From an uncultured bacterium (GTDB lineage Bacteria; Patescibacteriota; Minisyncoccia; Phycocordibacterales; CAIZLB01): DNA of 14,778 nucleotides. The translations under genes and the position numbers were made by a program. Below the pieces are notes generated by a model. The model was not told the DNA's origin, ran no database searches, and saw nothing but the letters and a program-made list of their open reading frames with translations. The DNA is taken from NCBI GenBank assembly GCA_903952785.1, contig CAJBHC010000010.1, positions 1 to 14,778 on the forward strand, given 5' to 3'. Each line of letters starts with the position of its first letter. Within the stretch, counting starts at the first letter, position 1. Positions 1 to 7,148 of this stretch are shown here, piece by piece.

Positions 1-1521
1 GCTACTACTGAACAACTCCACATATTTTACCCCACCATTGCTTTTAATTGCACTGTTTGGCACAACAATAATATTTTGTTTATTGTTGGTGATAATTGAG
101 GCGCTGACGCTCATGCCGGACTTAACCCGTTCATCCTGAACATCAAAAGTGATTTTGACATTATAATTTACAACACCTTGTGAGACCGTTCCAACCAAAT
201 CAATTGATTGAACAACGCCTGTAATTTCTAGTCCGTCCACCGCATCAAATGTTAGAGTTGCTTTTTGGCCAGCCACAATCTTTGCAGCATCCACTTCATT
301 TACTGTAATATCCGCAACTTTATTTTTTGTAATAATTGTTCCAATGGAAGCACCTGAGGAAACAGAATCAGATGGCTTAACACTTATCTTTGCAATCACT
401 CCATCAAAAGGGGCAGTGATAAAAAGATTTTGATAAGTCAAAGCCTTTTGTTGAAGATTAATTCTTTGCGATTCAACATCGAGACTATCCGCTCCTTCAA
501 TCACCTTGTCATACGCTGCCTGCTTCTGTGCTAGAGTTTGAGGACCATTTTTAACAGTGTTTTTCAAATCCTCAGTATTATTCATCGCATTTGAAAGACT
601 TGATAAATCAGAATTTATTTTTCCAATCCAACTTGTCAAATTGTTTGCGGCGGTGTTTGCTGCGGCACTTGAGTTACCAGATAGTGGATTAGCATCAAGC
701 GTCTTAATATGATCAACCAAGTTTTTCATGTCCTTAAGAACAGTTGAAAATTCTTTTGTCACGTCATATGTGGATTTCATTAATTTATCTATGGAGTCTG
801 CTGAATCAGATCTAGCAGAACTTCTATATACAGCAAGAGCGTCTGTGTATTGATTTTTTATTTTATCGAAACTAACACCAACTCTATTTTTTGTCATCTT
901 TGTCTCGGATGGCATAGAGATGATACTTTGATCAGACAAGAAGCCTGTTCCAGAATATAACATATCGTACGCACCACTCATTGTATCTGTAAGATCAAGA
1001 TATGTTGAAGCGATAGAATTATACCCGCTGTCATACGCGTTATTTAGATTATCGCCAGCTTTCTCAACACTTTGCTTTGCATTATTCAAATCATTCTCTG
1101 CTTGAATTCTTGTCGAATCATCCGCAGGTTGAACAAATTTTTCATATGCAATTTGAGCACTTCTGTAATCTAGGTATGCACTTGGATTATCAATTTGTGC
1201 AATCTTTGCTCCCGCTTTCACTTCTTGGCCCGTAATAACGTTGACTTTCAAAATGTCTCCAGAGGCTTTGGTCTTCAGCTCAATTTGATTCGATGCAGAA
1301 ACCTGACCACTTCCTGTAACGTTTGTGGTGATTGACCCGTTTTGAACTTCTGCGATTGCGTAGGTTGTAGTTACAGTTGCAGGGAAGATCACTTTAACAA
1401 GCCAATAAATTATTAGAATTAAAACAATAGCTGCAATGATGCTCATCTTCTTATGAGAGAATGCATATTGTTTAAATTTTGAAGACCTGATTTTGGTACG
1501 GGCCCAAAAAGATTCTTTCAT
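1..1521 (-). CDS. HlyD/MacA-type efflux periplasmic adaptor protein, C-terminus outside window
   Basis: The minus strand is open for 507 codons from an ATG at 1521 to the window edge. Residues 27-46 form one N-terminal membrane anchor. A lipoyl-like half motif follows (around residues 75-105, with SGDILKVNVITGQEVKAG), then a long Ser/Asn/Asp-rich helical hairpin region (about 110-350), a second lipoyl half (TAPFDGVIAKISV) and a beta-barrel region. This is the normal order of a membrane fusion protein, which links an inner-membrane ABC or RND pump to the envelope. In-frame ATGs also occur at 1539 and 1563. I chose 1521 because AAGGA lies 4 nt before it, one of the few Shine-Dalgarno-like sites here. 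It follows the DUF5666-like gene closely. The pump subunits (MacB-like) would be expected to the left of the window; that is inference. Confidence 0.85.
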   Translation of the reverse strand, partial: MKESFWARTKIRSSKFKQYAFSHKKMSIIAAIVLILIIYWLVKVIFPATVTTTYAIAEVQNGSITTNVTGSGQVSASNQIELKTKASGDILKVNVITGQEVKAGAKIAQIDNPSAYLDYRSAQIAYEKFVQPADDSTRIQAENDLNNAKQSVEKAGDNLNNAYDSGYNSIASTYLDLTDTMSGAYDMLYSGTGFLSDQSIISMPSETKMTKNRVGVSFDKIKNQYTDALAVYRSSARSDSADSIDKLMKSTYDVTKEFSTVLKDMKNLVDHIKTLDANPLSGNSSAAANTAANNLTSWIGKINSDLSSLSNAMNNTEDLKNTVKNGPQTLAQKQAAYDKVIEGADSLDVESQRINLQQKALTYQNLFITAPFDGVIAKISVKPSDSVSSGASIGTIITKNKVADITVNEVDAAKIVAGQKATLTFDAVDGLEITGVVQSIDLVGTVSQGVVNYNVKITFDVQDERVKSGMSVSASIITNNKQNIIVVPNSAIKSNGGVKYVELFSSS

Positions 1522-1571
1522 ATTTTCCTTGTTATTCATTTTGATTAGATTTGAATTGTTCATTTAAATTA

Positions 1572-2189
1572 TTATTTTAACGAAGATCTTGTCGATGTGG
1601 CTGAGGGTGTCAATTGCGTTGATGATTCCGGTTTGTTTTGTACACTTTGCTCATCTGGTGGTGGGGGAAGCAACCTAATTAATTTTGCTTTTACGACGCC
1701 GCTATTTATGCCCCCATTGTCTGTGTTGTCCGTGTTGCTATTATCGCCAATCACCACAACATATTCTCCAACTTTTAAATCCGTCGCACTAACGGTCTCT
1801 CTGAATTGTCTGACTAATGTATCATCTGAAATGTTCACTGTCTTTTCAACATTGTCAGGTGAAGCAACAACAATAGTTGGAAGATTAATTGATACGATTT
1901 TTCCAACCGCACCATGTCCACCGGGAATATTTTCTCCTTGCATCATAAATCTTCCGCCATCTCTGATACCGTCCATCATACCACCTTTATTACCAAATTT
2001 GTTGGCGCCTCTGCCTTTATCTTCAAATGGTCTGTAGTTTTCACCCATTGATCTATAAAATCCCGCTTTGTGATACCCAACAAAAATTCCCGCTTGGAAA
2101 ATTATTGAAGCTACTATAAGCACGATTAATATTTTTAATATTCCAAATTTATCTATTTTTTCTTTTATGTGTTTAATGTGTTCTTTCAT
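1572..2189 (-). CDS. Membrane-anchored DUF5666-like protein
   Basis: This 205-residue protein has a short basic N-terminus and one membrane segment (about residues 18-38). A Gly/Arg/Met-rich linker follows. Residues about 92-172 form a small beta-rich domain with the pattern GKIVSINLPTIVVASPD, ISDDTLVRQFRETV, LKVGEYVVVIGD and VKAKLIRLLPPPP. This resembles the DUF5666 (OB-like) proteins I know next to HlyD adaptors in Patescibacteria. The tail is Pro, Ser and Thr rich and ends in TRSSLK. The domain would lie outside the membrane. It sits between the two-TM protein gene and the HlyD gene on the same strand, so co-transcription with the efflux genes is likely. No Shine-Dalgarno is visible. The biochemical role is unknown. 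Confidence 0.75.
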   Translation of the reverse strand: MKEHIKHIKEKIDKFGILKILIVLIVASIIFQAGIFVGYHKAGFYRSMGENYRPFEDKGRGANKFGNKGGMMDGIRDGGRFMMQGENIPGGHGAVGKIVSINLPTIVVASPDNVEKTVNISDDTLVRQFRETVSATDLKVGEYVVVIGDNSNTDNTDNGGINSGVVKAKLIRLLPPPPDEQSVQNKPESSTQLTPSATSTRSSLK

Positions 2190-2256
2190 TTTTTGTATGT
2201 TTATTTATTTAATTATGCCGATGCTTTGCCGGCGCTAAGTTGTCACTGTGACGTGG

Positions 2257-2664
2257 CTATGCCGTTACTAATCCGTTTCTTACAATTGATGCTGTCTTTA
2301 AAACTGACCAGGTGAAAACTGTTAATACTATAAGTAACGCCAAGATTCCAATTACAGGCAATGACTCCGCAAGTGAAATTAATATTTCTTTCCAATACAC
2401 AATTGCAACATCGAAATCTGAAAAAATTATTGAAAGATAATTATAAAATCCAGATTGTGTAAACGATGTAATAATTTGTGAAATTATTGGAATAGAAGCT
2501 ATAACAGACAGCGCTGAGACAGTGCTTAGGCCAAGAGTTTTAATCTTGGCGTGTTGGCGGGCTTTAGCGTCTATTTTTAGAATTATATTCTCTGCAAGCC
2601 TGTGGGGCACAGATACTTCTCCAATATCTACCTTATTTAATATTTTTTTGAATTCTTCATTCAT
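2257..2664 (-). CDS. Two-TM small membrane protein, possible anti-sigma factor
   Basis: A 135-residue protein begins with a charged, probably cytoplasmic segment of about 45 residues (NEEFKKILNKVDIGEV...). Two hydrophobic helices follow at about 47-67 and 97-120, joined by an aromatic loop. I see no enzyme motif. A short cytoplasmic head on a membrane protein, downstream on the same strand from an ECF sigma and upstream of envelope genes, fits a membrane anti-sigma factor. This is an inference from context: the ZAS zinc motif (HxxxCxxC) is absent. The gap to the sigma gene is about 900 bp and holds an opposite-strand gene. A -10-like TATAGT lies only 6 nt before the ATG, so the gene may have its own leaderless transcript. 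Confidence 0.6.
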   Translation of the reverse strand: MNEEFKKILNKVDIGEVSVPHRLAENIILKIDAKARQHAKIKTLGLSTVSALSVIASIPIISQIITSFTQSGFYNYLSIIFSDFDVAIVYWKEILISLAESLPVIGILALLIVLTVFTWSVLKTASIVRNGLVTA

Positions 2665-2670
2665 ACTAGT

Positions 2671-2676
2671 ACTATA
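2671..2676 (-). promoter_or_regulatory. -10 element (TATAGT) 6 nt upstream of the 2664 ATG
   Basis: TATAGT matches TATAAT at five of six bases and ends 6 nt before the start codon, so transcription would begin at or next to the ATG. No good -35 is seen. Similar spacing occurs at parB, the CYTH gene and dprA. Confidence 0.4.
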
Positions 2677-2701
2677 CGAGGTGGGGTGGGGGTTTGGTGC
2701 C

Positions 2702-2731
2702 TTGACATAATATTACATGGTGTGGTACATT
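2702..2731 (+). promoter_or_regulatory. Sigma-70-type promoter of the 2845 hypothetical gene
   Basis: A perfect TTGACA (2702-2707) is followed, after an 18-bp spacer, by TACATT (2726-2731, four of six) preceded by GG. The predicted start near 2738 gives a leader of about 107 nt before the ATG at 2845. Confidence 0.5.
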
Positions 2732-2771
2732 TTGTGGCAATTAAGTTCTTTGTAAAAGTGTGTCCAGTGTT

Positions 2772-2823
2772 TTCAGAAAGCCACCAGTTAGTTATTAATA
2801 TAGTTATTTGCTGGCTTTCTGAA
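2772..2823 (+). promoter_or_regulatory. 12-bp stem hairpin in the 5' leader of the 2845 gene
   Basis: TTCAGAAAGCCA (2772-2783) and TGGCTTTCTGAA (2812-2823) are exact reverse complements around a 28-nt AT-rich loop. The hairpin ends 21 nt before the ATG. The intervening start region is made almost only of A and C with no Shine-Dalgarno. It may protect the leader or control translation. Confidence 0.5.
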
Positions 2824-2844
2824 CAACAAACCAATAAAACACAC

Positions 2845-3498
2845 ATGAAAACACTGAAATTCAGCATCGTAACAAGGAAGGACTTTACACTTTCTCTTAT
2901 TCACCTCATTCCTGCCATCGTTTTCGATGATGGTTCGAAATTTGAACAAGCAATCAACGGTGTCGGTGATGGAGTCACGGGCTTTGTCGAAAATCTTGTC
3001 GAAGCACACAAGCTCCATCAATCTGGGCACAAGCAAGAAGCAGTTAATCTTCTTTTCCTGACGGGGTTAGGTGAAAACCAAACCCTCATCACCGGTGAAG
3101 AGCGTATCCAGGCTTTGAAAGATTGTCCACTCGCAGATCCAGATTTGCTTTTCAGCTTGGTTAAGCAGGAGGGTCAAGTCATTCTACGCTGGCTCTACGA
3201 TACGTTTGGGGTGACATGGATGGAAGCTCTCCGTCGTACTTTCCTTGGCCGAGAGGGTCTCCGTTTTACTCTTTGTCTGTACCGCAGGGACGGCGGTCAC
3301 TGGGTTTGGAGCAATGGGATGCTTAACGGGGAGCGTGGACGCGATAAGACGGCGCTTGTACTCACTAACGGTAAGGATCGCACTATTGAGATCATAACTC
3401 AGCAAACAGTTGCAAGTCTTGCAGGACGTCATCCAGCGGGTGCGGGATACCGCGACCAAGATGACGATGGTGACTGTGACTGCAATGGTGGCGACTAG
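2845..3498 (+). CDS. Hypothetical protein, self-contained cassette 1
   Basis: This 217-residue protein starts at ATG 2845 (MKTLKFSIVTRK). The frame is open further upstream to 2686, but that part would cover the promoter and leader hairpin, so I chose the shorter form. No family is recognised. Visible features are an alpha-helical first half, a central GVTWMEALRRTFLGREG stretch, a Gly/Trp-rich GGHWVWSNGMLNGERG section and an acidic Cys-containing end (DDDGDCDCNGGD). There is no signal peptide or membrane helix. The coding region is visibly more GC-rich than its neighbours. It runs opposite to the surrounding genes, has its own promoter and terminator, and lies between the sigma gene and its likely partner, so it looks inserted. 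A cytoplasmic location is likely. Confidence 0.65.
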   Translation: MKTLKFSIVTRKDFTLSLIHLIPAIVFDDGSKFEQAINGVGDGVTGFVENLVEAHKLHQSGHKQEAVNLLFLTGLGENQTLITGEERIQALKDCPLADPDLLFSLVKQEGQVILRWLYDTFGVTWMEALRRTFLGREGLRFTLCLYRRDGGHWVWSNGMLNGERGRDKTALVLTNGKDRTIEIITQQTVASLAGRHPAGAGYRDQDDDGDCDCNGGD

Positions 3499-3522
3499 CT
3501 TACAAGCTACACCAAACTGGAC

Positions 3523-3571
3523 GGGCATTGGACACGATTTACTCGTGATAATCCATTGCCCGCCCTTTTTA
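3523..3571 (+). terminator. Rho-independent terminator of the 2845 gene
   Basis: GGGCATTGGA pairs with TCCATTGCCC (one mismatch), with an inner CACGA/TCGTG stem, and is followed by a T-rich run (CCTTTTTATTTTT). It lies about 25 bp after the stop codon. Confidence 0.8.
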
Positions 3572-3582
3572 TTTTTAATATT

Positions 3583-4173
3583 TTAGGCTTCCAATATATT
3601 TTTGAGTTTCAAAATTGACCGCCTGAACTGTCCCTTAACTGTATTCATCGGACTTCCTATAATTTCCGATATTTCCTCATAAGTTAAATCCTCAGTAATG
3701 TGTAGGTGAATAATAAGTTTCTGATTATCAGATAATTGAGCAAGAGCTTTCAATAGTGCGTCCGTTGATTCCTTTTTTGCGAATATTTCATCTGGTAGTG
3801 GTTCTGTATCAGCCAAATTGGATTCAAAATTAGATCCGCCATCTAACACTTCTGTCTCATCCGTATCTAAACTAGTGAAGTTTATAGACCTTTTTTTTCT
3901 GAGTTTATCTATTGCTGTATTTTTGGCAATGCTAAAGAGCCAAGTTTTGAAATTTTTATTCATATCAAATTTTGATAATTTCTGCCAAACTTTAATAAAA
4001 GTTTCTTGAGTTATATCTTCCGCATCTTCTTTATTTCCAATCAATTTGAATATAAAAAGATAGACAGAATTGACGTGACGTTTTACTAGTATATTAAATG
4101 AATCTCTGCCGTTTTTTTGGTAGTTAGTGGAGTAGGTGCATTCTTCAATTAATTGTAGATCTGTTTTTTCCAT
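3583..4173 (-). CDS. ECF-type RNA polymerase sigma-70 factor
   Basis: This 196-residue protein has the two domains of a group 4 (ECF) sigma factor. Region 2 (about residues 25-95) contains GNKEDAEDITQETFIKVW and WLFSIAKNTAIDKLRKK, for core binding and -10 recognition. Region 4 (about 138-192) has the helix-turn-helix LTYEEISEIIGSPMNTVKGQ for -35 recognition. An acidic linker (about 100-137) joins them and there is no region 1.1 or 3. The ATG lies inside the 3' end of miaA (29-bp overlap), so translation is probably coupled. The downstream membrane protein at 2257-2664 is a candidate anti-sigma, and the efflux genes beyond are candidate targets. The role as an envelope-stress regulator is inference; the family call is firm. 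Confidence 0.92.
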   Translation of the reverse strand: MEKTDLQLIEECTYSTNYQKNGRDSFNILVKRHVNSVYLFIFKLIGNKEDAEDITQETFIKVWQKLSKFDMNKNFKTWLFSIAKNTAIDKLRKKRSINFTSLDTDETEVLDGGSNFESNLADTEPLPDEIFAKKESTDALLKALAQLSDNQKLIIHLHITEDLTYEEISEIIGSPMNTVKGQFRRSILKLKNILEA

Positions 4174-5179
4174 TTTTTCTATTCGCTTCAGTACTTAGAA
4201 CTTTAACATTTAGAAACCTCTTTACCAAGCTTTCAATTTTTTTAAAATTAGTGGCCGATGGTTTAAACCATAAAATTTCATGTCTTTTCTTAAACCAAGT
4301 TCTTTGTCTTTTAACAAATTGCCAAATGTCTTTTGCTAGCAATTCTTCAAATTCCGCCTTCGTTATCTTTCCTTCAAGTACACTAGCCATATGTCCATAC
4401 TCCAATCCAAACTCATGCATTCTCTTGAAGCTCACCCCCTCACTGTGCAGTCTCTCTGCTTCCTTCAGCATTCCTTTTTTCATGCGTGCTCTGATGCGAA
4501 GAAGTATTCGGTCTTTGATAGTCACATCGTCAAAATCAAGACCAATAAAAATAGCATCAAAGTTTGGATTTTTGACGAGTGGGGGAACCGCACCCAACTT
4601 TTCTGCAATTTCAATTGATCTAATTAAGCGCACTCTATTAAATTGCCCGCCACCATCGTTCTTTAATTGCTCCGCTCTATTGGGATCAAGTGAGATTAAT
4701 TTCTCATTCAGAGTCTCCGTAGTGTATGTGGATAACTCCTTTCTTAATTTTTTATCAGGCAAAACTTGAGGATATATAACGCCATCAATTAATGCATCAA
4801 TATACATACCAGTGCCTCCGCAAATTATTGGAATTTTGTTTTTCTTTAGAATTTCTTCAGCTGACTTTAATGCGGATTTGCTAAACTTATCAACAGTATA
4901 TATTTTCTTAGGATTCTCAATGTCCAACATGTAATGGGGAATACCCATCATCTCCTTTTTTGTTATCTTTCCAGAGCCAAGATCAAGGCCACGGTAGACT
5001 TGGCGAGAATCTGCAGAGATTATTTCTCCATCAAACTTTTTGGCAAGCAAAACTGCCAAATCACTTTTTCCAGTTGCGGTAGGACCACAAACCACTATCG
5101 CTGGGGTCAGGCCCCGTACGGGGATAGATTTTTGTGTTGTAATTTTCGCAGACCCAGTATTCTTGTTAGCCTTTTCCAT
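4145..5179 (-). CDS. miaA: tRNA dimethylallyltransferase MiaA
   Basis: MiaA transfers a dimethylallyl group from DMAPP to A37 of tRNAs reading UNN codons. The 344-residue sequence has the P-loop GPTATGKS (32-39), DSRQVYRGLDLGSGK from 57, PHYMLDI (81-87), GGTGMY (121-126), the RVRLIRSIEI helix, GLDFDD, and a C-terminal FGLEYGHMA and FVKRQRTWFKK. An N-terminal extension of about 28 residues includes a GC-rich palindromic stretch (IPVRGLTP). I keep the ATG at 5179 because strand beta-1 (AIVVCGPT) needs residues before it and no later ATG fits; a GTG at residue 29 is the only rival. The ATG lies 4 nt after the tRNA-Leu gene, so the mRNA probably arises by tRNA processing. It overlaps the sigma gene and ends in TGA. 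Confidence 0.95.
   Translation of the reverse strand: MEKANKNTGSAKITTQKSIPVRGLTPAIVVCGPTATGKSDLAVLLAKKFDGEIISADSRQVYRGLDLGSGKITKKEMMGIPHYMLDIENPKKIYTVDKFSKSALKSAEEILKKNKIPIICGGTGMYIDALIDGVIYPQVLPDKKLRKELSTYTTETLNEKLISLDPNRAEQLKNDGGGQFNRVRLIRSIEIAEKLGAVPPLVKNPNFDAIFIGLDFDDVTIKDRILLRIRARMKKGMLKEAERLHSEGVSFKRMHEFGLEYGHMASVLEGKITKAEFEELLAKDIWQFVKRQRTWFKKRHEILWFKPSATNFKKIESLVKRFLNVKVLSTEANRKNGKNRSTIN
5102..5124. repeat. GC-rich palindromic stretch inside the miaA 5' region
   Basis: Two overlapping dyads occur here: GGGGTCAGGCCCC (5103-5115) and the perfect palindrome CCCCGTACGGGG (5112-5123). The stretch stands out in AT-rich DNA and encodes part of the MiaA N-terminal extension. It may be a dispersed palindromic element; only one copy is in the window. 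Confidence 0.4.
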
Positions 5180-5183
5180 TTTG

Positions 5184-5264
5184 TGCCAGAGGTGGGACTT
5201 GAACCCACAAACCTTGCGGCGCTCGATTTTGAGTCGAGTATGTTTACCATTTCATCACTCTGGC
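5184..5264 (-). tRNA. tRNA-Leu (anticodon CAA)
   Basis: The minus strand folds as a class II tRNA of 81 nt. The acceptor is GCCAGAG/CTCTGGC with discriminator A. The anticodon stem is CTCGA/TCGAG with loop CTCAAAA, giving anticodon CAA for codon UUG. The 13-nt variable region contains a GCC-GCAA-GGT mini-stem. The T arm is GTGGG-TTCAAGT-CCCAC. CCA is not encoded. The A36-A37-A38 run is the recognition motif for MiaA, whose gene starts 4 nt downstream. Confidence 0.95.
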
Positions 5265-5297
5265 TTTATTTAGGGCATCCAACCACCCCTTGCTATT

Positions 5298-5326
5298 AGT
5301 ATTATTCAATATCCCCACGATGTCAA
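5298..5326 (-). promoter_or_regulatory. Promoter of the tRNA-Leu/miaA/sigma unit
   Basis: On the minus strand a perfect TTGACA (5321-5326) stands 17 bp from AATACT (5298-5303, four of six). The -10 lies about 33 bp before the mature tRNA 5' end. It is the only good promoter upstream, so tRNA, miaA and the sigma gene are probably one transcript. Confidence 0.6.
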
Positions 5327-5366
5327 CAGTTTTGTAGAAATTCAAGATTTGTTTAAGAAATAAGTA

Positions 5367-5375
5367 TGGTACAAT
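5367..5375 (+). promoter_or_regulatory. Extended -10 (TGGTACAAT) of parB
   Basis: TGn followed by TACAAT (five of six) ends 8 nt before the ATG at 5384. It overlaps the alternative upstream ATG at 5366, which would lie inside its own promoter, so I favour 5384 as a leaderless start. Confidence 0.5.
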
Positions 5376-5383
5376 CTATCCAT

Positions 5384-6577
5384 ATGCAACCACAATCACA
5401 ATATTTTAACAACTCTATTTTTTGGATAGAGATAGAAAAAATCGTTCCAAACCCGTATCAACCTCGTAGGGATTTTGACCCAGTTGCCTTAAAAGACCTT
5501 GCAGAGTCTATAAGAATGTACGGTTTGCTGCAGCCAATTGTTGTGACTCGTAATGAAATTATTAAGGACGATGGGGGACTTGCCGTTCAATATGAGCTTA
5601 TCTCCGGTGAGCGCCGTCTCAGAGCTTCCAAACTAGCTGGCCTCACACAACTTCCTGTAATAATTAGATCAGGTGACGATGATAATAGGGTCAAGCTTGA
5701 ACTCGCTATTATTGAGAACTTACAAAGAGAGGATTTGAATGCGGTTGATCGCGCCAGAGCATTTCATCAATTGGCAGAGGAGTTTGGTTTGAAGCACGCC
5801 CAAATTGCAGAGAAAATGGGCAAGAGTCGTGAATATGTTACAAACACAATTAGACTTCTGGCATTGCCAGAGCATATGCTAAAAGCACTGGGAGAGAAAA
5901 GAATTACGGAAGGACACACTCGTCCACTTTTAATGTTGGCAGATAAGCCTGAGGAGCAAGAAGTTTTATTTAAAGAAATTTTAATTAAGAAAATTACAGT
6001 TAGAGAAGCGGAGCGAATTGCAAGAAACGTTGCCGTGGAGCGTGCGAGAAAGAAAGAGACATTGGAGAAGGATACTGAAATGAAAGAGATTGAAGGTAAA
6101 TTAAACGATGCTCTTGGAACAAGAGTGATGATTGAAAGAAGGGAAGTTGGTGGTAAAATTGTTATCGATTTCTTTAATAACGATGATCTTCACCACTTGT
6201 TGCAAATTCTGGAAGGTCAAGAGAAGATGCAGGGGTTTTCGGAGAAGTTAAAGAGTGATTTGGCGAGGGCGGAGGGAGGTGTTGGGGCCGGCGGCGAGAA
6301 CGCTAGTGGTGAAGCAAAAAAGATGTGGACAGTGGAGAATTTGGTAACTGCACCAAATTCTGAATATGTACAAAATCAAAAGGCACGGGAGATGGCGGAG
6401 AATGGTAGCGTGGCAACAAATCAGGCTGAGCAACATGAACAAATGATCGAAGACTTAATAAAGAGTGACGATGATCTTGGCGTAAGTGAGAGCGGCGCTC
6501 CAATCGATGATTCATCTCCATCTGATAGAAGTGAGGACGATGAGGATTTGTATTCGATTAAGAATTTTTCTCTTTAG
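5384..6577 (+). CDS. parB: ParB/Spo0J-family chromosome partition protein
   Basis: ParB binds parS, spreads by CTP-dependent clamping and works with ParA in chromosome segregation. The 397-residue protein has the N-terminal NPYQPRR (23-29), the CTP-binding motif GERRLRA (75-81), IIENLQREDLNAVDRA, and a helix-turn-helix with QIAEKMGKSREYVTNTIRLLALP (about 140-165). A dimerisation-like region follows, then a long low-complexity Gly/Glu linker and a strongly acidic tail ending SIKNFSL. The last 44 residues (from Met354) are duplicated at 7764-7898 with only synonymous differences. An in-frame ATG at 5366 exists, but the extended -10 overlaps it. The stop codon overlaps by 3 bp the stop of the convergent NDPK-like gene. 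No ParA gene is in the window. Confidence 0.93.
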   Translation: MQPQSQYFNNSIFWIEIEKIVPNPYQPRRDFDPVALKDLAESIRMYGLLQPIVVTRNEIIKDDGGLAVQYELISGERRLRASKLAGLTQLPVIIRSGDDDNRVKLELAIIENLQREDLNAVDRARAFHQLAEEFGLKHAQIAEKMGKSREYVTNTIRLLALPEHMLKALGEKRITEGHTRPLLMLADKPEEQEVLFKEILIKKITVREAERIARNVAVERARKKETLEKDTEMKEIEGKLNDALGTRVMIERREVGGKIVIDFFNNDDLHHLLQILEGQEKMQGFSEKLKSDLARAEGGVGAGGENASGEAKKMWTVENLVTAPNSEYVQNQKAREMAENGSVATNQAEQHEQMIEDLIKSDDDLGVSESGAPIDDSSPSDRSEDDEDLYSIKNFSL

Positions 6578-7137
6578 ATAATAAATGTTTTAAATTTATC
6601 TAAATCCTCTGATATTTCAGCAGGGTTCTTTCCTCTGTGTATTGCATTTTTAAAATACTTTTTACCAATTTGGGGCATATCTGATCCATCGTGATCACCA
6701 AACATGTATCTAATGGAATCAATATCACACTTTCCGGGTTGAGTTTCTTGGCCGGTTATTTTAAGTATTTTTGTTAAAAGATTCTCATCACCAGTTAATA
6801 AAAGTATCGTACTTGGGCCTTGAGAAAAATGTTTTGCTGTTTCAAACTTTATGGGGTCTGGTAAATCTTTGTACATTATTTTGTTTACAAAACTTAATGG
6901 TAACATTTGCGTTGATTGTCTGGTGATAGTAATACCTTCGGAAGTTAGACGGTCCATAATTTCTGGAAGATGAAAATATGCATCTGGCTTTACTACGACA
7001 ACCATGTTGTTTTTTGGATCAATTTCTATTACGTTATTTGGTTCAGATTCAATAGCCTTAAACGATGGGTGTACATTTTCAGATTCCATTCTACCTTCAT
7101 CATTAATTTCAATATCAAATTTTTCTGTATTGTTCAT
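6574..7137 (-). CDS. Divergent nucleoside-diphosphate-kinase-like protein
   Basis: NDPK passes phosphate between nucleoside triphosphates and diphosphates through a phospho-histidine. The family call rests on VVVVKPDA (46-53, with the P-site Lys50), Tyr89 in the following helix, GPSTILLLTGDENLLTKILKITG, DSIRYMFG with Arg143, and NAIHRG with Asn164 and the presumed catalytic His167. The usual HGSDS after the His is replaced by HRGKN, and an Arg of the nucleotide site appears as Lys. A 45-residue N-terminal extension makes it longer (187 aa) than classic NDPK (about 140). It follows the CYTH gene by 11 bp, so the two form an operon, perhaps joined by nucleotide or polyphosphate chemistry. Whether it is an active NDPK or a related phosphotransferase is open. 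Confidence 0.72.
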   Translation of the reverse strand: MNNTEKFDIEINDEGRMESENVHPSFKAIESEPNNVIEIDPKNNMVVVVKPDAYFHLPEIMDRLTSEGITITRQSTQMLPLSFVNKIMYKDLPDPIKFETAKHFSQGPSTILLLTGDENLLTKILKITGQETQPGKCDIDSIRYMFGDHDGSDMPQIGKKYFKNAIHRGKNPAEISEDLDKFKTFII

Positions 7138-7148
7138 AATTTTATTTT

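Noticed and set aside
2207..2256. Small dyads (GTCACTGTGAC and GCCGGC-type) between two minus-strand genes.
   Set aside because: Stems are short and no T-run follows on either strand, so neither a terminator nor an operator can be supported.
2686..2844. Upstream extension of the cassette 1 protein (53 residues).
   Set aside because: It would be coded by the promoter and the leader hairpin, and its composition differs from the rest of the protein.
3184..3528. Minus-strand ORF of 114 codons opposite the cassette 1 gene.
   Set aside because: It lies over a better-supported gene with promoter and terminator, and its sequence is of shadow type.
4145..4147. Possible alternative genetic code (TGA as Gly or Trp) as in some CPR lineages.
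   Set aside because: miaA and the first cassette 2 frame end in TGA at the expected place, and no core gene contains an internal TGA in frame.
5040..5299. Plus-strand ORFs across the miaA start and tRNA gene.
   Set aside because: They are shadows of miaA and of the tRNA-Leu gene on the other strand.
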